64,000 nt of DNA from Niameybacter massiliensis (GCF_001282685.1 NZ_LN875032.1:68032-132031); one strand, 5' to 3'. Shown: positions 8,766 to 18,930, counted from the first letter of the stretch. Notes: generated by a model not told the origin, from the sequence alone. A program made the numbers and translations.

Positions 8766-9737
8766 TTATTGAATATTTTTAATTTCTTGGTATAAAGCTT
8801 CACCAATAATTTTGTGTGTAGCTGCTGTTGGATGCCATTCATCATAGAACATATAGCTCTCTACATTTTCTGTAACAGCCGGTAATACTTCTGGCCATGT
8901 TGGTTGTACTACATTAACGAACTCTGTAATACCATATTTATCTGTATTCGATACAATATCCTCTGTTGTTTTTGTGATATCATAAGTTGTAATATTTAAG
9001 CCTAATTCTGCTGAAAGTGTCTCTACAAGTTCTGGTAATTGTGCATTTACTGTTTTGGCATAATCTTTAGCATATTCTTGACGTCCTTCTGTAATTTCAT
9101 AAGGGATATATGCTGTATCAAAAGCATAAGGAATAAGGAAGTTTTTAGCACCTACTTCTGCTAAATTTCTTACTGCTGCTTCAATATTAGCCACAACTTG
9201 ATTTCCAACACCTTCAACTGTTCCTTCTAAACTATAATCAACAAATTTGAAATAGTCATTAAGCCCACCAAAGATATAGAAAAGTGTAGTTCCATCTGCT
9301 TGTTCTCCATTTAAAGAAGCTGCATACTGTTCAATTTGTCCTAGTACACCTGTACCACCTTGACTATCCATCCATTCTGAATAATTTTCATAACCACTTG
9401 TTGCACCACCTACAGCATAGTTAGTAAGTGGTAAACCTGCTAAATCTGATGCCACTTCAATAAATGTTTTTCCATTTGAATAACGATTTTCCCAGTAAAG
9501 ATCACCTGGTTTAATAAAAGCCTTTTCTTCTGTGCCAGCTTCTACAATCGCTGTAGATACTCTATTAGCACCACCATTATCTGAAAAGCTATCTCCAAAA
9601 GCAACAATATTTGTAATGAATGTCTTGCTCCCTTCTTCAGCCCCTTCTGTTAATGGTGTACTGCTACATCCTGCTACACCTAATAGCATTGTTCCTAAAA
9701 GTGTTCCTACTATTAATTTTTTTAATATTTTTTTCAT
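8766..9737 (-). CDS. SGNH/GDSL-family esterase lipoprotein
   Basis: 323 residues. The signal peptide ends in the lipobox GVAGC (Cys about residue 24), so the protein should be anchored outside the membrane. Block I is VAFGDSFSDNG (nucleophile Ser), block III has GGLNDYF, and block V is DEWHPT with catalytic Asp and His. Family members cut ester bonds in lipids or acetylated sugars. It faces the nanA gene, so a role in removing sialic acid O-acetyl groups is possible but speculative; ordinary lipase or esterase activity is equally likely. Confidence 0.85.
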   Translation of the reverse strand: MKKILKKLIVGTLLGTMLLGVAGCSSTPLTEGAEEGSKTFITNIVAFGDSFSDNGGANRVSTAIVEAGTEEKAFIKPGDLYWENRYSNGKTFIEVASDLAGLPLTNYAVGGATSGYENYSEWMDSQGGTGVLGQIEQYAASLNGEQADGTTLFYIFGGLNDYFKFVDYSLEGTVEGVGNQVVANIEAAVRNLAEVGAKNFLIPYAFDTAYIPYEITEGRQEYAKDYAKTVNAQLPELVETLSAELGLNITTYDITKTTEDIVSNTDKYGITEFVNVVQPTWPEVLPAVTENVESYMFYDEWHPTAATHKIIGEALYQEIKNIQ

Positions 9738-9894
9738 AGTTACTCCTACAATTTTTATATTTTTAACACAATATAAATTATAAACACAAATACATAAAAT
9801 TATAATTGTAAATTATACACAACAGAATCTTTACATTCTAACAATGAATTCAGTTTTTAATACTTATTATTAATTGATTTATGTACTACCTACT

Positions 9895-9923
9895 AAAAGG
9901 AGGCACTATACATGCCTCCTTTT
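9895..9923 (-). terminator. Intrinsic terminator after the TagO/WecA-type gene
   Basis: Stem AAAAGGAGGCA / TGCCTCCTTTT with a 7-base loop. It follows the stop of the minus-strand transferase gene at 9957. Confidence 0.85.
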
Positions 9924-9956
9924 TTATTTAATTTATTATTATTAAGTTTAGATATC

Positions 9957-10916
9957 TTAAATTTTTAACATAAATAGTATAATTGCACTTAAATTAAGGC
10001 ACATACTTACTAAGTATAGAACCTGGACTGCCTGCTTTTGTGTTAAACCATTTTGTACAAGTCTAAAATGTACTTGACTTGTATCCCCTACATAAAGTGG
10101 TTTACCTTGTTTCATTCTCATATACATAACATACAAATTATCAAATATAGGTAGCCCAAGTGCTAATATTGGTATGAATATAGATATAATTGTTGCCTGC
10201 TTAAAAGCTCCATCTAATGAGATAATAGCAAGCATAAAGCCTAAAAACGTAGCACCTGCATCTCCCATTAAAATTTTTGCAGGAAATTTATTATATCTTA
10301 CATATCCTAGGCATACACCTACTAGTATAATCCCCATAAGTGCAGCATTTGCATTACCCTTACCGCATGCTACTATAAATAATGTAAAGGCTGAGATACA
10401 AGATACGCCTCCTGCCAATCCATCCATCCCATCCGTAAAATTAATAACCGTTGTTACCCCAAAGACCCATACTACTGTCAAGATTGCTTGTAGCATTGTA
10501 GGTAGCAAAATATATCCCCCATTAAAAGGATTTGTAAAACCTATAAATTGAACGCCTCCTGCATATACAAGTATGCAAGCAAGCACCTGTATCATCATTT
10601 TAGGCCAAGCCTTCAGATCCCCTCCACGAATTTTAACCCAATCATCTATCATTCCTACTAAAAAAATCAGACAGCTACTAATAAATATCCACATTGTTTT
10701 TGTAGTAAGTTCTTTACTAAACAAGAAGTATACAATCCAAAACACTGTAAAAATACCTACTGCTGCTAGGTACGGTTTTGCCTCTTTATGGATTTTTCTT
10801 GTATTCTCTTGTTTTGGTTTCTCCACATAATCAATTTTATAAGCAATCTTTCTAAGTTCTGGCGTGATTACCAACATAATGGCTAATGATAGTAAAAACG
10901 CAAATGCATATACCAT
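9957..10916 (-). CDS. Undecaprenyl-phosphate GlcNAc-1-phosphate transferase family (TagO/WecA/MraY-like)
   Basis: 319 residues with about ten membrane helices. Key motifs are GMIDDW (paired Asp, metal binding), NFTDGMDGLAGG, and MGDAGATFLGF. The enzyme moves a sugar-1-phosphate from UDP-sugar to undecaprenyl phosphate and starts a cell-wall polymer such as teichoic acid or surface polysaccharide. The pattern is closer to TagO/WecA than to MraY. It is somewhat shorter than many TagO proteins. It is transcribed alone, divergent from the ROK gene at 11146. Confidence 0.88.
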   Translation of the reverse strand: MVYAFAFLLSLAIMLVITPELRKIAYKIDYVEKPKQENTRKIHKEAKPYLAAVGIFTVFWIVYFLFSKELTTKTMWIFISSCLIFLVGMIDDWVKIRGGDLKAWPKMMIQVLACILVYAGGVQFIGFTNPFNGGYILLPTMLQAILTVVWVFGVTTVINFTDGMDGLAGGVSCISAFTLFIVACGKGNANAALMGIILVGVCLGYVRYNKFPAKILMGDAGATFLGFMLAIISLDGAFKQATIISIFIPILALGLPIFDNLYVMYMRMKQGKPLYVGDTSQVHFRLVQNGLTQKQAVQVLYLVSMCLNLSAIILFMLKI

Positions 10917-11145
10917 AGCTTTTCCCCCTAAGGCTTCAACAGTTTCACTACAATTTTTAATAATATATTACCCTCTAACATTTTTCAATATATTTTATAT
11001 AAAATTTTATAAATTTTAGAAAATATATTCCTCTTATTATTTTTACTTAAATTTTTACATTTATTATATAAGATATTCCATTCCTATTTTATTTTTATAC
11101 CCTATAATAATCTTATACTATTACATCGTTTAAAGGAGAAGTATT

Positions 11146-11982
11146 ATGAGCAATTATGTAGGCGTTGATATCGGTTGTACAAAAATGTACTTTTGTGCAG
11201 TAGTAGATAATCATTACATCGAAAAAAGAGCACTCACAGGATTAGATTGTCCCAAAGAACGTATTAAAGAAGAACTTGAAGCCTTCTTAAAAGAACTTCC
11301 TTTTATCCCTGAAGGTATTGGTATGGCTATTCCTGGTCTAGTTAAAGGTGATTATATGGTAGAGTTATCAGATATGAGTGACCTTACAGGCGTAACTGTA
11401 GATTATTTTAGCGAGGGTCGTTTTCCTATTCGCTTTATCAACGATGTAAAAGCTGCTACTGTATGTGAAATTAGCAATCATCCTGATAGTGATACCTTAG
11501 CTGTTATTATGGCAGGTTCAGGGCTTGCCATTGGTGTCTATTCTAAGGGTAAGATGATAACTGGTGCTCATGGATTTGCTGGTGAACTAGGGTATTGTGT
11601 CATTCAAACTGAAGATGGTCCAACTGTCTTAGATGACGTCTCTGGAGGCATGGGTATTTTAAGATTAGCTCAATGTGATGCACCTACATTACTCTCTCGT
11701 TTAGAGAATAATGACCCTTCTGCTACTGCACTCATCGCTAAAGCAGGACACTACTTCGGTCTAGCACTTACCAACATTATTCATCTCTTCAATCCTGATA
11801 CCATCGTAATAGGAGGTAGCACCTCTACTTACACAGGCTATCTAGAACACGCTCTATCAACTGCTAGCCAGTATACTTTAAAAGATATGTACACTGCTTG
11901 TACTATTACAACACCTAAAGATCTTAAGCGTATCGTCGCATTAGGTGCATTAGAATACATAAAATCTGGTCTTATACTTTAA
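11146..11982 (+). CDS. Atypical ROK-family protein (sugar kinase-like)
   Basis: 278 residues, starting MSNYVGVDIGCTKMYF, where the phosphate loop has DIGCTK in place of DIGGTK. Other ROK landmarks are INDVKAATVCE (catalytic Asp present), MAGSGLAIGVY, GELGY and FNPDTIVIGG. The zinc-binding Cys cluster is absent and there is no DNA-binding domain, so it is a kinase-type ROK rather than a repressor. AAAGGAG precedes the ATG. It stands alone between two terminators. The substrate is unknown; the altered loops make activity uncertain. Confidence 0.75.
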   Translation: MSNYVGVDIGCTKMYFCAVVDNHYIEKRALTGLDCPKERIKEELEAFLKELPFIPEGIGMAIPGLVKGDYMVELSDMSDLTGVTVDYFSEGRFPIRFINDVKAATVCEISNHPDSDTLAVIMAGSGLAIGVYSKGKMITGAHGFAGELGYCVIQTEDGPTVLDDVSGGMGILRLAQCDAPTLLSRLENNDPSATALIAKAGHYFGLALTNIIHLFNPDTIVIGGSTSTYTGYLEHALSTASQYTLKDMYTACTITTPKDLKRIVALGALEYIKSGLIL

Positions 11983-11985
11983 GAA

Positions 11986-12032
11986 AAAGCCTAAGATATA
12001 GGAGGAGGCATCCTTACTATATCTTAGGCTTT
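11986..12032. terminator. Bidirectional terminator
   Basis: A 15-base perfect stem AAAGCCTAAGATATA / TATATCTTAGGCTTT around a 17-base loop lies between the convergent ROK gene and the membrane gene at 12050. Confidence 0.85.
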
Positions 12033-12049
12033 AAACTTACTTAAAATAT

Positions 12050-12772
12050 TTATAATCTATTATGATTCTTTTTTAACTTATGATAAAAGCTTACTTCTAA
12101 TTCACTTAAATCTTGTTCTTCTTTAATTCCTCTTACCGAATAAAGATAATACATAATTTGTCTAAGGATAATTGGAATGGTTAGCATCATCATCAAACAA
12201 ACGATATCTTTTAATTCATTTGCCATAAATTCTATTCTAAATATTTGCCCCATGAACATATTAAATAGCTCTAATGCAATCGTAAACATAATGGCAAGCC
12301 AACAAATTGTTTCTAAAAATGTTTCAAAATGCAATTCCTTAAGGTAAGTATTTTTCTCTGATGTACCTAAAAGGGACAGTTCTTCTATTTCCTCTAAATG
12401 ATTAATCATCATTTCTTCTCTATCTACCTCACTATCATGTAATGCCTTCTTAAGAACTTTCTTTTTATTATTTTTATAAATTTTATCTTTTATCTTTTTA
12501 TAAGGCTTAGATGGTGAAAGTAATTGAATAATAATATAGCCACACATAATTCCTATCAACAAGAAAAGTGTCGACAAGTTAGCATAACTACCTAATCTAT
12601 AATTTATAGGATATGCATGATATAAAATACTATTAAACATTAAGCTTACAAAAAGCATTGTGCACCAATAAACCACCTTGCTTCCCACTAAACTTATACG
12701 TCTTCTTAATGTATGTTGCATCATAAACACCGTTAGCCCTACACAAAGGACTAAAAATTCTATAAGAATCAT
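12050..12772 (-). CDS. Membrane protein of unknown function (five predicted helices)
   Basis: 240 residues, not recognised. Predicted helices lie near residues 1-20, 31-52, 63-85, 156-178 and 190-212. A charged Lys/Glu-rich cytoplasmic stretch (about 90-150) lies between the third and fourth helices. The start codon overlaps the stop of the gene before it (TAATG), so the two are translated together and probably act together. No catalytic motif was seen. Confidence 0.75.
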   Translation of the reverse strand: MILIEFLVLCVGLTVFMMQHTLRRRISLVGSKVVYWCTMLFVSLMFNSILYHAYPINYRLGSYANLSTLFLLIGIMCGYIIIQLLSPSKPYKKIKDKIYKNNKKKVLKKALHDSEVDREEMMINHLEEIEELSLLGTSEKNTYLKELHFETFLETICWLAIMFTIALELFNMFMGQIFRIEFMANELKDIVCLMMMLTIPIILRQIMYYLYSVRGIKEEQDLSELEVSFYHKLKKNHNRL

Positions 12773-14694
12773 TATATGCTATCCCCCTCTAATAAATAAT
12801 CTTGCTCTAGCTCATGTAGATTTTGAATATACTCAAGCTTCAATGCGAGGTCTGACATCTTCTGATTTGCCCAGATTACAAACTTTGTCTTTATTAAGAC
12901 GTATTGTTCTTCTGTTAAGTTCTCTAATCCTCTATGTTTATACATTTCTTCTCTTGTTAAAATACTTCCTAAATTAAACTGACACAATATAGCTACAAAA
13001 CCACTGTATTTATCCAATTTACTTAATGGGCACCACATAGAATAACCACTTTCAATACCTTCTGGTATAAGTTCAAATTGTCCCAGGAAATACTTTAATT
13101 GGATAAGCATGTTTTGTAGACGCTCTCCTTCTTTACTCTCGGTATCTCCTGCCATTAAAGTTGCAATAAGAAGCTCTTCTATTGCTTCTTTAGACTTTCC
13201 TACAATGTCTTTGTTAGACTTAGCAAAAAGAGGTGTCTTTTCTCTACCTTGCATTAAGGCAAAGAGTAATGTTAGTCCATCGATAAGGACTGCAAATGCT
13301 AAACAAAACCATGCCATGGCTCTTTGAGCACCTGGATCTAAAAGATTTTTAATAGGTAATACATATAAGTTATGCATTACATAGCTTGGTGAAGTTAAAT
13401 CTATAGGATTTTCTAATACTTTCGTTTGATTGAGAATATAAGCAGCACTTTTAAGCTCTGATTGCATTTGTGTATAAAGTTGCATCGCATCTTCTTCTGT
13501 TACACCACTAGTCATAACTTCTTCTAGTGGTTTCATAATAGAAGCTTCTTTGTCTGCTAAGATTAAATAATGATTGAGATCTTGCTTAAATTTTGGTAGG
13601 GTTCCCTCTCCTTTTAACGCTACCACTTGTGTATGGAAGTTCGTTAATACGGTTGAGAAAATATTTCTATTCCCTTTACCTGTTAAGATAAAGTCTAAGA
13701 CATAATCTTGAATTGCAGCAATCTGCTCTTCTACTTTTAAGATTTTTCCTTCTTCTCCTAAAACCCCCTCTTGCTGTTCTTGTATAAGGTTATACATTGA
13801 AACTACAAGCTTTCCTATTTGTTCTTGTGTCGTCTTTGTTTCAATACTTGCTTCTATAAAAGCATCCTTAGTTTGTCCACCTAATATAGCTTGTACTTCT
13901 TGCTCATACAACTCATTTTTAAGCGTTGCATCTTGCTTAGTTGTATCTGTAATCATATTACCTACAGCAGCATTATACTTTGCCATATCTGCATAATATT
14001 GATCTAGGTTATCACCATAATTATTAATATTAGGTTTTCTTAATGCATTTGTTTGAGCATTAATCTTTCCTGTTTCAATTTTAATACCATCTAATTTTTT
14101 ACTAAGTGCCTCATTTTCAACAACTTGCTTTGTTAATGCACTATAGCTTTTATCTACCTCACTAAAAATATCAAACACATAGCTTTTCATATCATTTTCA
14201 GATTGATCACGAATCAGCTGATATTCTTCTGTCATACTGCCATAAATTTGTTTGTAACGCTCTTCTAAGTAATCTACAGGTGAATTGATATGATTATAAA
14301 TACCAATATAAGAGAAATACGTTGAGCAAAGTGTTGACATACACATAATTAAAACTAACCACATTTTAAAATGTCTTCTTATAGTATGGCTCATACAAAA
14401 TACTACTAGCTGAATAGCTAGTGCAAAAAGAAGCGGTGCACTTAATCCAAAAGGTAAATTGACACCTCCGAAGTATACTTTACTCCCTTCAAAAGTTGTT
14501 GCTAAAGAAATCAGCTGTAAAAATACAGTTACAATAACAATAAGCCATCCTAGTGTATTTTGATTAAAGATAACATCTGTTCCTCTATAGTCATTACCTC
14601 TTAGCATATTTTGATAAAATTGCTGCTCTTTTTTAAGCGCATGCTTTTTATAATGTCTTTCAAATTTATGTTGAATCCAAGTTAGTTTAGGCAT
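12772..14694 (-). CDS. Large membrane/coiled-coil protein of unknown function
   Basis: 640 residues from ATG 14692-14694 (MPKLTWIQHK), preceded by GGTGAG; an in-frame GTG four codons upstream at 14706 is the alternative. Three helices lie near residues 47-67, 81-102 and 108-130. A long helical, Gln/Glu/Lys-rich stretch follows (about 145-445), then a fourth helix (AMAWFCLAFAVLIDGLTLLF, about 490-512) and a soluble C-terminal domain of about 120 residues. The layout suggests a sensing or scaffold protein with a large extracytoplasmic coiled-coil part. No known enzyme motif is visible. It is co-transcribed with the five-helix protein. Confidence 0.75.
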   Translation of the reverse strand: MPKLTWIQHKFERHYKKHALKKEQQFYQNMLRGNDYRGTDVIFNQNTLGWLIVIVTVFLQLISLATTFEGSKVYFGGVNLPFGLSAPLLFALAIQLVVFCMSHTIRRHFKMWLVLIMCMSTLCSTYFSYIGIYNHINSPVDYLEERYKQIYGSMTEEYQLIRDQSENDMKSYVFDIFSEVDKSYSALTKQVVENEALSKKLDGIKIETGKINAQTNALRKPNINNYGDNLDQYYADMAKYNAAVGNMITDTTKQDATLKNELYEQEVQAILGGQTKDAFIEASIETKTTQEQIGKLVVSMYNLIQEQQEGVLGEEGKILKVEEQIAAIQDYVLDFILTGKGNRNIFSTVLTNFHTQVVALKGEGTLPKFKQDLNHYLILADKEASIMKPLEEVMTSGVTEEDAMQLYTQMQSELKSAAYILNQTKVLENPIDLTSPSYVMHNLYVLPIKNLLDPGAQRAMAWFCLAFAVLIDGLTLLFALMQGREKTPLFAKSNKDIVGKSKEAIEELLIATLMAGDTESKEGERLQNMLIQLKYFLGQFELIPEGIESGYSMWCPLSKLDKYSGFVAILCQFNLGSILTREEMYKHRGLENLTEEQYVLIKTKFVIWANQKMSDLALKLEYIQNLHELEQDYLLEGDSI

Positions 14695-14837
14695 TTTCTC
14701 ACCCACTCTCTATCAAATTCCAAAACGGTTCTTTTTTCATCCTACTCATTATACGAACTATTTCTTATTAAAAGACGTATAAATTTCTTAAGATTTCTTT
14801 AAAAACCATTAGGATATGTTAAGAATGAGTATCCGCA

Positions 14838-15425
14838 TTATACTTCAAATAGCTCATCAAGCATATTTTCTATTAGTTGATTAATAATCTTATCTAACCC
14901 TTCTTCTGCTAAAAGCTTTCTATTTCCTAGGGTAATATTAATAATTTGGCTCCAATTTATAACGGCATCCAAATCATACTGTTCCTTCTTACCTTTTATA
15001 TATTTAAGATTTTCTTGTATTCTCTCTCTTATGACATCTCTTCTTGTTCTATATTCTTCAGGTAAGTTTATTGACAAACTTACAAAGTCATCCTGCCTTA
15101 AATAATTATAAATATTATCATCATCTACAAACATCATACTATAATAATAATTTCTTATATCATCTCTATCTAAGTAACCTTTTTCTTCTCTAACCAGCTT
15201 AATACGCATATTAATTTTGTCATGATAACATTTTACAATATGGTATATTAGACTTTCTTTAGATTTATAGAAACTATAAAATGTCCCCTTGGCAATCCCC
15301 ACTCTACTTGTAAGAGCTTCTATACTCATTCTTTGCATGCCATGCTGCTTGATTAATATTAAAGCCTCTTGTATAAGTCGTTCTCTAATTTCTTCTCTTT
15401 TTTGCGGTGAATATACTTTAGGCAT
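14838..15425 (-). CDS. TetR/AcrR-family transcriptional regulator
   Basis: 195 residues. An N-terminal helix-turn-helix (MSIEALTSRVGIAKGTFYSFYKSKESLIYHI, residues about 25-55) is typical of TetR proteins; the rest is a variable ligand-binding domain. It follows the ABC exporter genes after a terminator and is transcribed in the same direction. A palindrome repeated at 18911-18956 in the exporter promoter is the likely target. No copy of that palindrome lies before this gene, so self-control is not evident. The ligand is probably an exported compound (inference). Confidence 0.9.
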   Translation of the reverse strand: MPKVYSPQKREEIRERLIQEALILIKQHGMQRMSIEALTSRVGIAKGTFYSFYKSKESLIYHIVKCYHDKINMRIKLVREEKGYLDRDDIRNYYYSMMFVDDDNIYNYLRQDDFVSLSINLPEEYRTRRDVIRERIQENLKYIKGKKEQYDLDAVINWSQIINITLGNRKLLAEEGLDKIINQLIENMLDELFEV

Positions 15426-15546
15426 AACTACACTCCCATCCCATTAATTTTGCCTATACAAATATTTTGATTTTTTTATTTTTATTTATCTCCCTCATTT
15501 TATTCCTCTCAAATTCACCCGTCAATCATCTTTTTTAACCTATATA

Positions 15547-15580
15547 AAAAAGGGAAATATTTTACAATATCTCCCTTTTT
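15547..15580 (-). terminator. Terminator of the ABC exporter operon
   Basis: On the minus strand AAAAAGGGAgATATT pairs with AATATtTCCCTTTTT, ending in a T run, just after the stop of the second exporter gene. It separates the exporter from the TetR gene. Confidence 0.8.
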
Positions 15581-15584
15581 CTTA

Positions 15585-17213
15585 TTATACGTATTCTACT
15601 TGTCTATGATTTACTTTAAGAATTTTATCATATTTACTTCTTGTTTCATTGAAAAGCACGTGGCTTACATTAATAACGGTTACCCCTTCTAATGCAAGTA
15701 TACTTTTTTCTATTTCTTTAGCTCTTTCCATATCTAATGCTGCAAAAGCTTCATCTAAGAAGATTATACTTGCTTTGGCAAGTAATCCTCTCGCAATTAC
15801 CACCCTACTTCTTTCTCCACCTGATATATTCTTACCATTATCATAGATCATTGTATCTAACCCATTAGAGAGCCCTTTTACGAAATCACTTAATCCTGAT
15901 TTTCTAATGGCTTCTTCTATTTCTTCTTCTGTATAATCTTTGTAGAGTGTAATGTTATTTCTCAATGTATCTTCAAATATAAAAACTTGTTGCTCTACAT
16001 TGGCTACTTGTGAAAAGAAATCGTTTTTCTTAATATCTTTTAAGTTATAACCATCTATTAAGATTTCCCCATTAGTTGGATTAAAGTACTTTCTAAGCAA
16101 TTTAAGTAAAGTAGACTTGCCTCCACCACTAGGCCCTACAATAAGATACTTTCCACCTTTTTTAAGTTCTAGATTAATATCTTCTAAGATTAAATCAGCC
16201 TCTTGATCTGCATATCCAAAGCTCACATTTTTTAATGTAATAGATTCATTAAAACTTGGCATAGACTGTGTTTCTTCATAATTATCTTCATTTTCAAGGG
16301 TTTTTTCTATCTTTTTAATAAGATCTTTTACAGTAAACATTTTTGGTAACTGCTCAGAAAGATTCATAACTGGCCACATTACCTTTTGCATACTTTGTAC
16401 AACCAGGAATGCCCCACCTACAGTAATTAATCCTTGTATAGCCATGTATCCACTAGCTGCCAACATCATATACATCATTAAGCCAATAATAATATTTTCT
16501 GATGCTTGAATATAAGATAAGAATCGATCTACAATATATCCTTTTTGCTGCACCTGTTCACTCTTATCATTAAAGTTCTCTTGTACACGTTCTGTTAAGT
16601 TATTACTCTTAATAATATGAAATGCAGATAACATTTCCTTTGTATAAGAAGTATAACCTTCAAATAAAGTACTTCTCTCATTCATATGCTTTGCAGTTGG
16701 CTTAGAAGTCAATGTTGAGAATATAATCATCACAATCATTACACCTACAGCTAATAAAATAACCCATGGAGATACTATAGTCATCATCCATATTCCTGCA
16801 GCAAAGTTTCCTATACACGCTCCTATTTCGTATAAACTATCAATTAAGTTAACTTCAAGCAGATTAAAGTCATTCGTTAAACAAGATATATACTTCGCAT
16901 TATTTTCTTTTTGAAACTCACTAATATTTTTATTAAATACGCCATTTACATAGTAATGCTTAATAGTTAAATTAGCTTTACGTTTATATAAGGCTCTTGT
17001 TATTGCTACCAAAATACATAGTGGAACTAAAACAATTGCCATCACTATTAAGTCAATAGATGCACTTCTAAAGTTAGTCATATCCCCACTTAAGGCAATA
17101 TCCATAAGGTCCATCATCTTTACAAAACTATAGGAATCTGCAAATGCTAATAGCGCTGCTGTTAATGCCGCAAGTATGAAATAAGGTGTTACTCTTAGTA
17201 ATCTTTTTAGCAT
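15585..17213 (-). CDS. ABC exporter half-transporter (membrane + ATPase), second subunit
   Basis: 542 residues. The N-terminal half (to about 300) has six predicted helices. The ATPase follows with Walker A GPSGGGKST, signature ISGGERSR, Walker B IIFLDEA and switch His in VSHV. Its start overlaps the upstream half-transporter by 7 bases, so the pair is likely a heterodimer. Such exporters pump drugs, peptides or lipids outward. The TetR gene next door suggests drug- or metabolite-induced expression. The ATP site residues look intact. Confidence 0.92.
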   Translation of the reverse strand: MLKRLLRVTPYFILAALTAALLAFADSYSFVKMMDLMDIALSGDMTNFRSASIDLIVMAIVLVPLCILVAITRALYKRKANLTIKHYYVNGVFNKNISEFQKENNAKYISCLTNDFNLLEVNLIDSLYEIGACIGNFAAGIWMMTIVSPWVILLAVGVMIVMIIFSTLTSKPTAKHMNERSTLFEGYTSYTKEMLSAFHIIKSNNLTERVQENFNDKSEQVQQKGYIVDRFLSYIQASENIIIGLMMYMMLAASGYMAIQGLITVGGAFLVVQSMQKVMWPVMNLSEQLPKMFTVKDLIKKIEKTLENEDNYEETQSMPSFNESITLKNVSFGYADQEADLILEDINLELKKGGKYLIVGPSGGGKSTLLKLLRKYFNPTNGEILIDGYNLKDIKKNDFFSQVANVEQQVFIFEDTLRNNITLYKDYTEEEIEEAIRKSGLSDFVKGLSNGLDTMIYDNGKNISGGERSRVVIARGLLAKASIIFLDEAFAALDMERAKEIEKSILALEGVTVINVSHVLFNETRSKYDKILKVNHRQVEYV

Positions 17214-18853
17214 ATTACCACCTCCCCAAAGTATTCTCTTGCCTGATAGGTTTCTACATGACCATTCTTAAGTTCTAGTACGTAGTCATATTGATCTGTA
17301 ACCCCTTCATAATAACGATGACTAATGGCTACTACTGTACATTCTAAATTCAATAGTTCTTGCTCTATCTTCTTGCCAATGTCCTCATTTAGTGCCGAAG
17401 TTCCTTCATCTACGAACAGAATCTCTGCATTTTTAGCTAGCGCCCTTGCAATAGATATTCTTTGGCGCTGGCCTCCTGATAAATTCTTTCCATTTTCTGA
17501 AAGTACTGTTCCAAGTCCTTCTTCTTTTTCTTCTATCAACTCTTGTAATCCTGCTTTTTTACATGCTACCTGTATTATTTCATCACTAATATCTTTATAA
17601 AGGCTTATATTATTTCTCATAGTATCTTCAAACAGGAATACATCTTGATAGATAAATGCCACTTGATTATTAAAATCTTTTTCTTGAATCGTCTTATAGT
17701 CTGTTCCATCTACTAAAATCTTACCTTCATATTCATCATAAATCATAGAAAGTAATTTCATTAATGTAGATTTTCCTGAACCACTTACCCCTTTGATCAA
17801 ATATTTCTTACCCTTTTCTAATTTAAAATGAGCATCTTTAAGTAAGATCTTATCTTCATATCCAAAGTTTAAACCTTGAACTTCTATAGATTCCTTAAAT
17901 TCAAAAGGTACTTTTCCTTGTTCTTCTTCTTCATGATTCGTTTCTTGCTTCGTAATCTTTTCATAAATACGTCTAGAAGATTTGATGACATTCATTCTAG
18001 GTAAGATCTCAACTAAAGGAAAAACTAAATTACTACATAACTGAACAGAAAACATCGCTGTCGTAAAGTTACTAGAATTCATTGATGCAGCCACATAAAT
18101 AACTACTCCAAAGAGTACAATATAACTTGAAAACATCATCAAACTTCTTTGCTGTTCGCTAAAAATATTGAAAACAACCTTTCGCTTTTCTACACGATTA
18201 ATGGCATTCAAACTTTTATCTAGGAATTTATCTTCAATATTATTAAGTTTGAGTATTTCTAATCCGTTAAAAGTATTTGCAACTTCTACTGTAAGTTGTT
18301 CATTTTGATTAGATACTTCCTCTTGTAGACTTTCAGTCTTCTTAGAAAATAATGATGCAAATAAGAAAAGTCCTATAGATACTAACGTCATAGCTATAGC
18401 TAACTTATAGTCTATAACATAAAGAATAATGAGACATACTATGTAGAGGCCCCCCATATAGATGACATTAAGTAAATTTAGAAAGAAATTATTCTCAAAA
18501 GTATTAATATCATTGATTAAATGAGACATGTAAACTTCTTTACTTTGCTTACTAAAGTCTTTGTAAGAAATATGAATAATCTTATCAAAAGCTTGCTTTC
18601 TTACATCTAGTAATATATTTTTCATAAAGCCAATACGCATTAACCTACTAGCAATATGAAAGCCTCCTGTTAATAAAGCTGCAAATATAGAAAGGATTAC
18701 AAGTATCTTAAAATACTCTATATCCCTTTTTTCAATAACCCCAAATATCATAGAGAACAATCCCATTCTTATTAAGCTATCTATAACAGGCATAAAACAA
18801 GCTATGATATAAATGATAAATTGTCCCTTTCTCTTCATTAAGAGATCTTTCAT
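17207..18853 (-). CDS. ABC exporter half-transporter (membrane + ATPase), first subunit
   Basis: 548 residues. Six predicted helices in the first 300 residues are followed by an ATPase domain: Walker A GVSGSGKST, signature LSGGQRQR, Walker B ILFVDEG and switch His in AISHR. All key catalytic residues are present. It is the first gene of a two-gene operon driven by the promoter at 18902-18930, which carries the TetR-type palindrome. Substrate unknown. Confidence 0.92.
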   Translation of the reverse strand: MKDLLMKRKGQFIIYIIACFMPVIDSLIRMGLFSMIFGVIEKRDIEYFKILVILSIFAALLTGGFHIASRLMRIGFMKNILLDVRKQAFDKIIHISYKDFSKQSKEVYMSHLINDINTFENNFFLNLLNVIYMGGLYIVCLIILYVIDYKLAIAMTLVSIGLFLFASLFSKKTESLQEEVSNQNEQLTVEVANTFNGLEILKLNNIEDKFLDKSLNAINRVEKRKVVFNIFSEQQRSLMMFSSYIVLFGVVIYVAASMNSSNFTTAMFSVQLCSNLVFPLVEILPRMNVIKSSRRIYEKITKQETNHEEEEQGKVPFEFKESIEVQGLNFGYEDKILLKDAHFKLEKGKKYLIKGVSGSGKSTLMKLLSMIYDEYEGKILVDGTDYKTIQEKDFNNQVAFIYQDVFLFEDTMRNNISLYKDISDEIIQVACKKAGLQELIEEKEEGLGTVLSENGKNLSGGQRQRISIARALAKNAEILFVDEGTSALNEDIGKKIEQELLNLECTVVAISHRYYEGVTDQYDYVLELKNGHVETYQAREYFGEVVIC

Positions 18854-18901
18854 TTTTCATCCCCCTTATTCAACTTTTATACTTGAATGAATTATAAGTT
18901 T

Positions 18902-18930
18902 ATTTTAGTGTAACATCGTTACGTTGTCAA
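18902..18930 (-). promoter_or_regulatory. Sigma-A promoter of the ABC exporter with operator in the spacer
   Basis: The minus strand reads TTGACA (18930-18925), a 17-base spacer, then TAAAAT (18907-18902). The spacer holds GTAACGATGTTAC, a GTAAC-n3-GTTAC palindrome. A repressor bound there would block polymerase directly. Confidence 0.85.
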
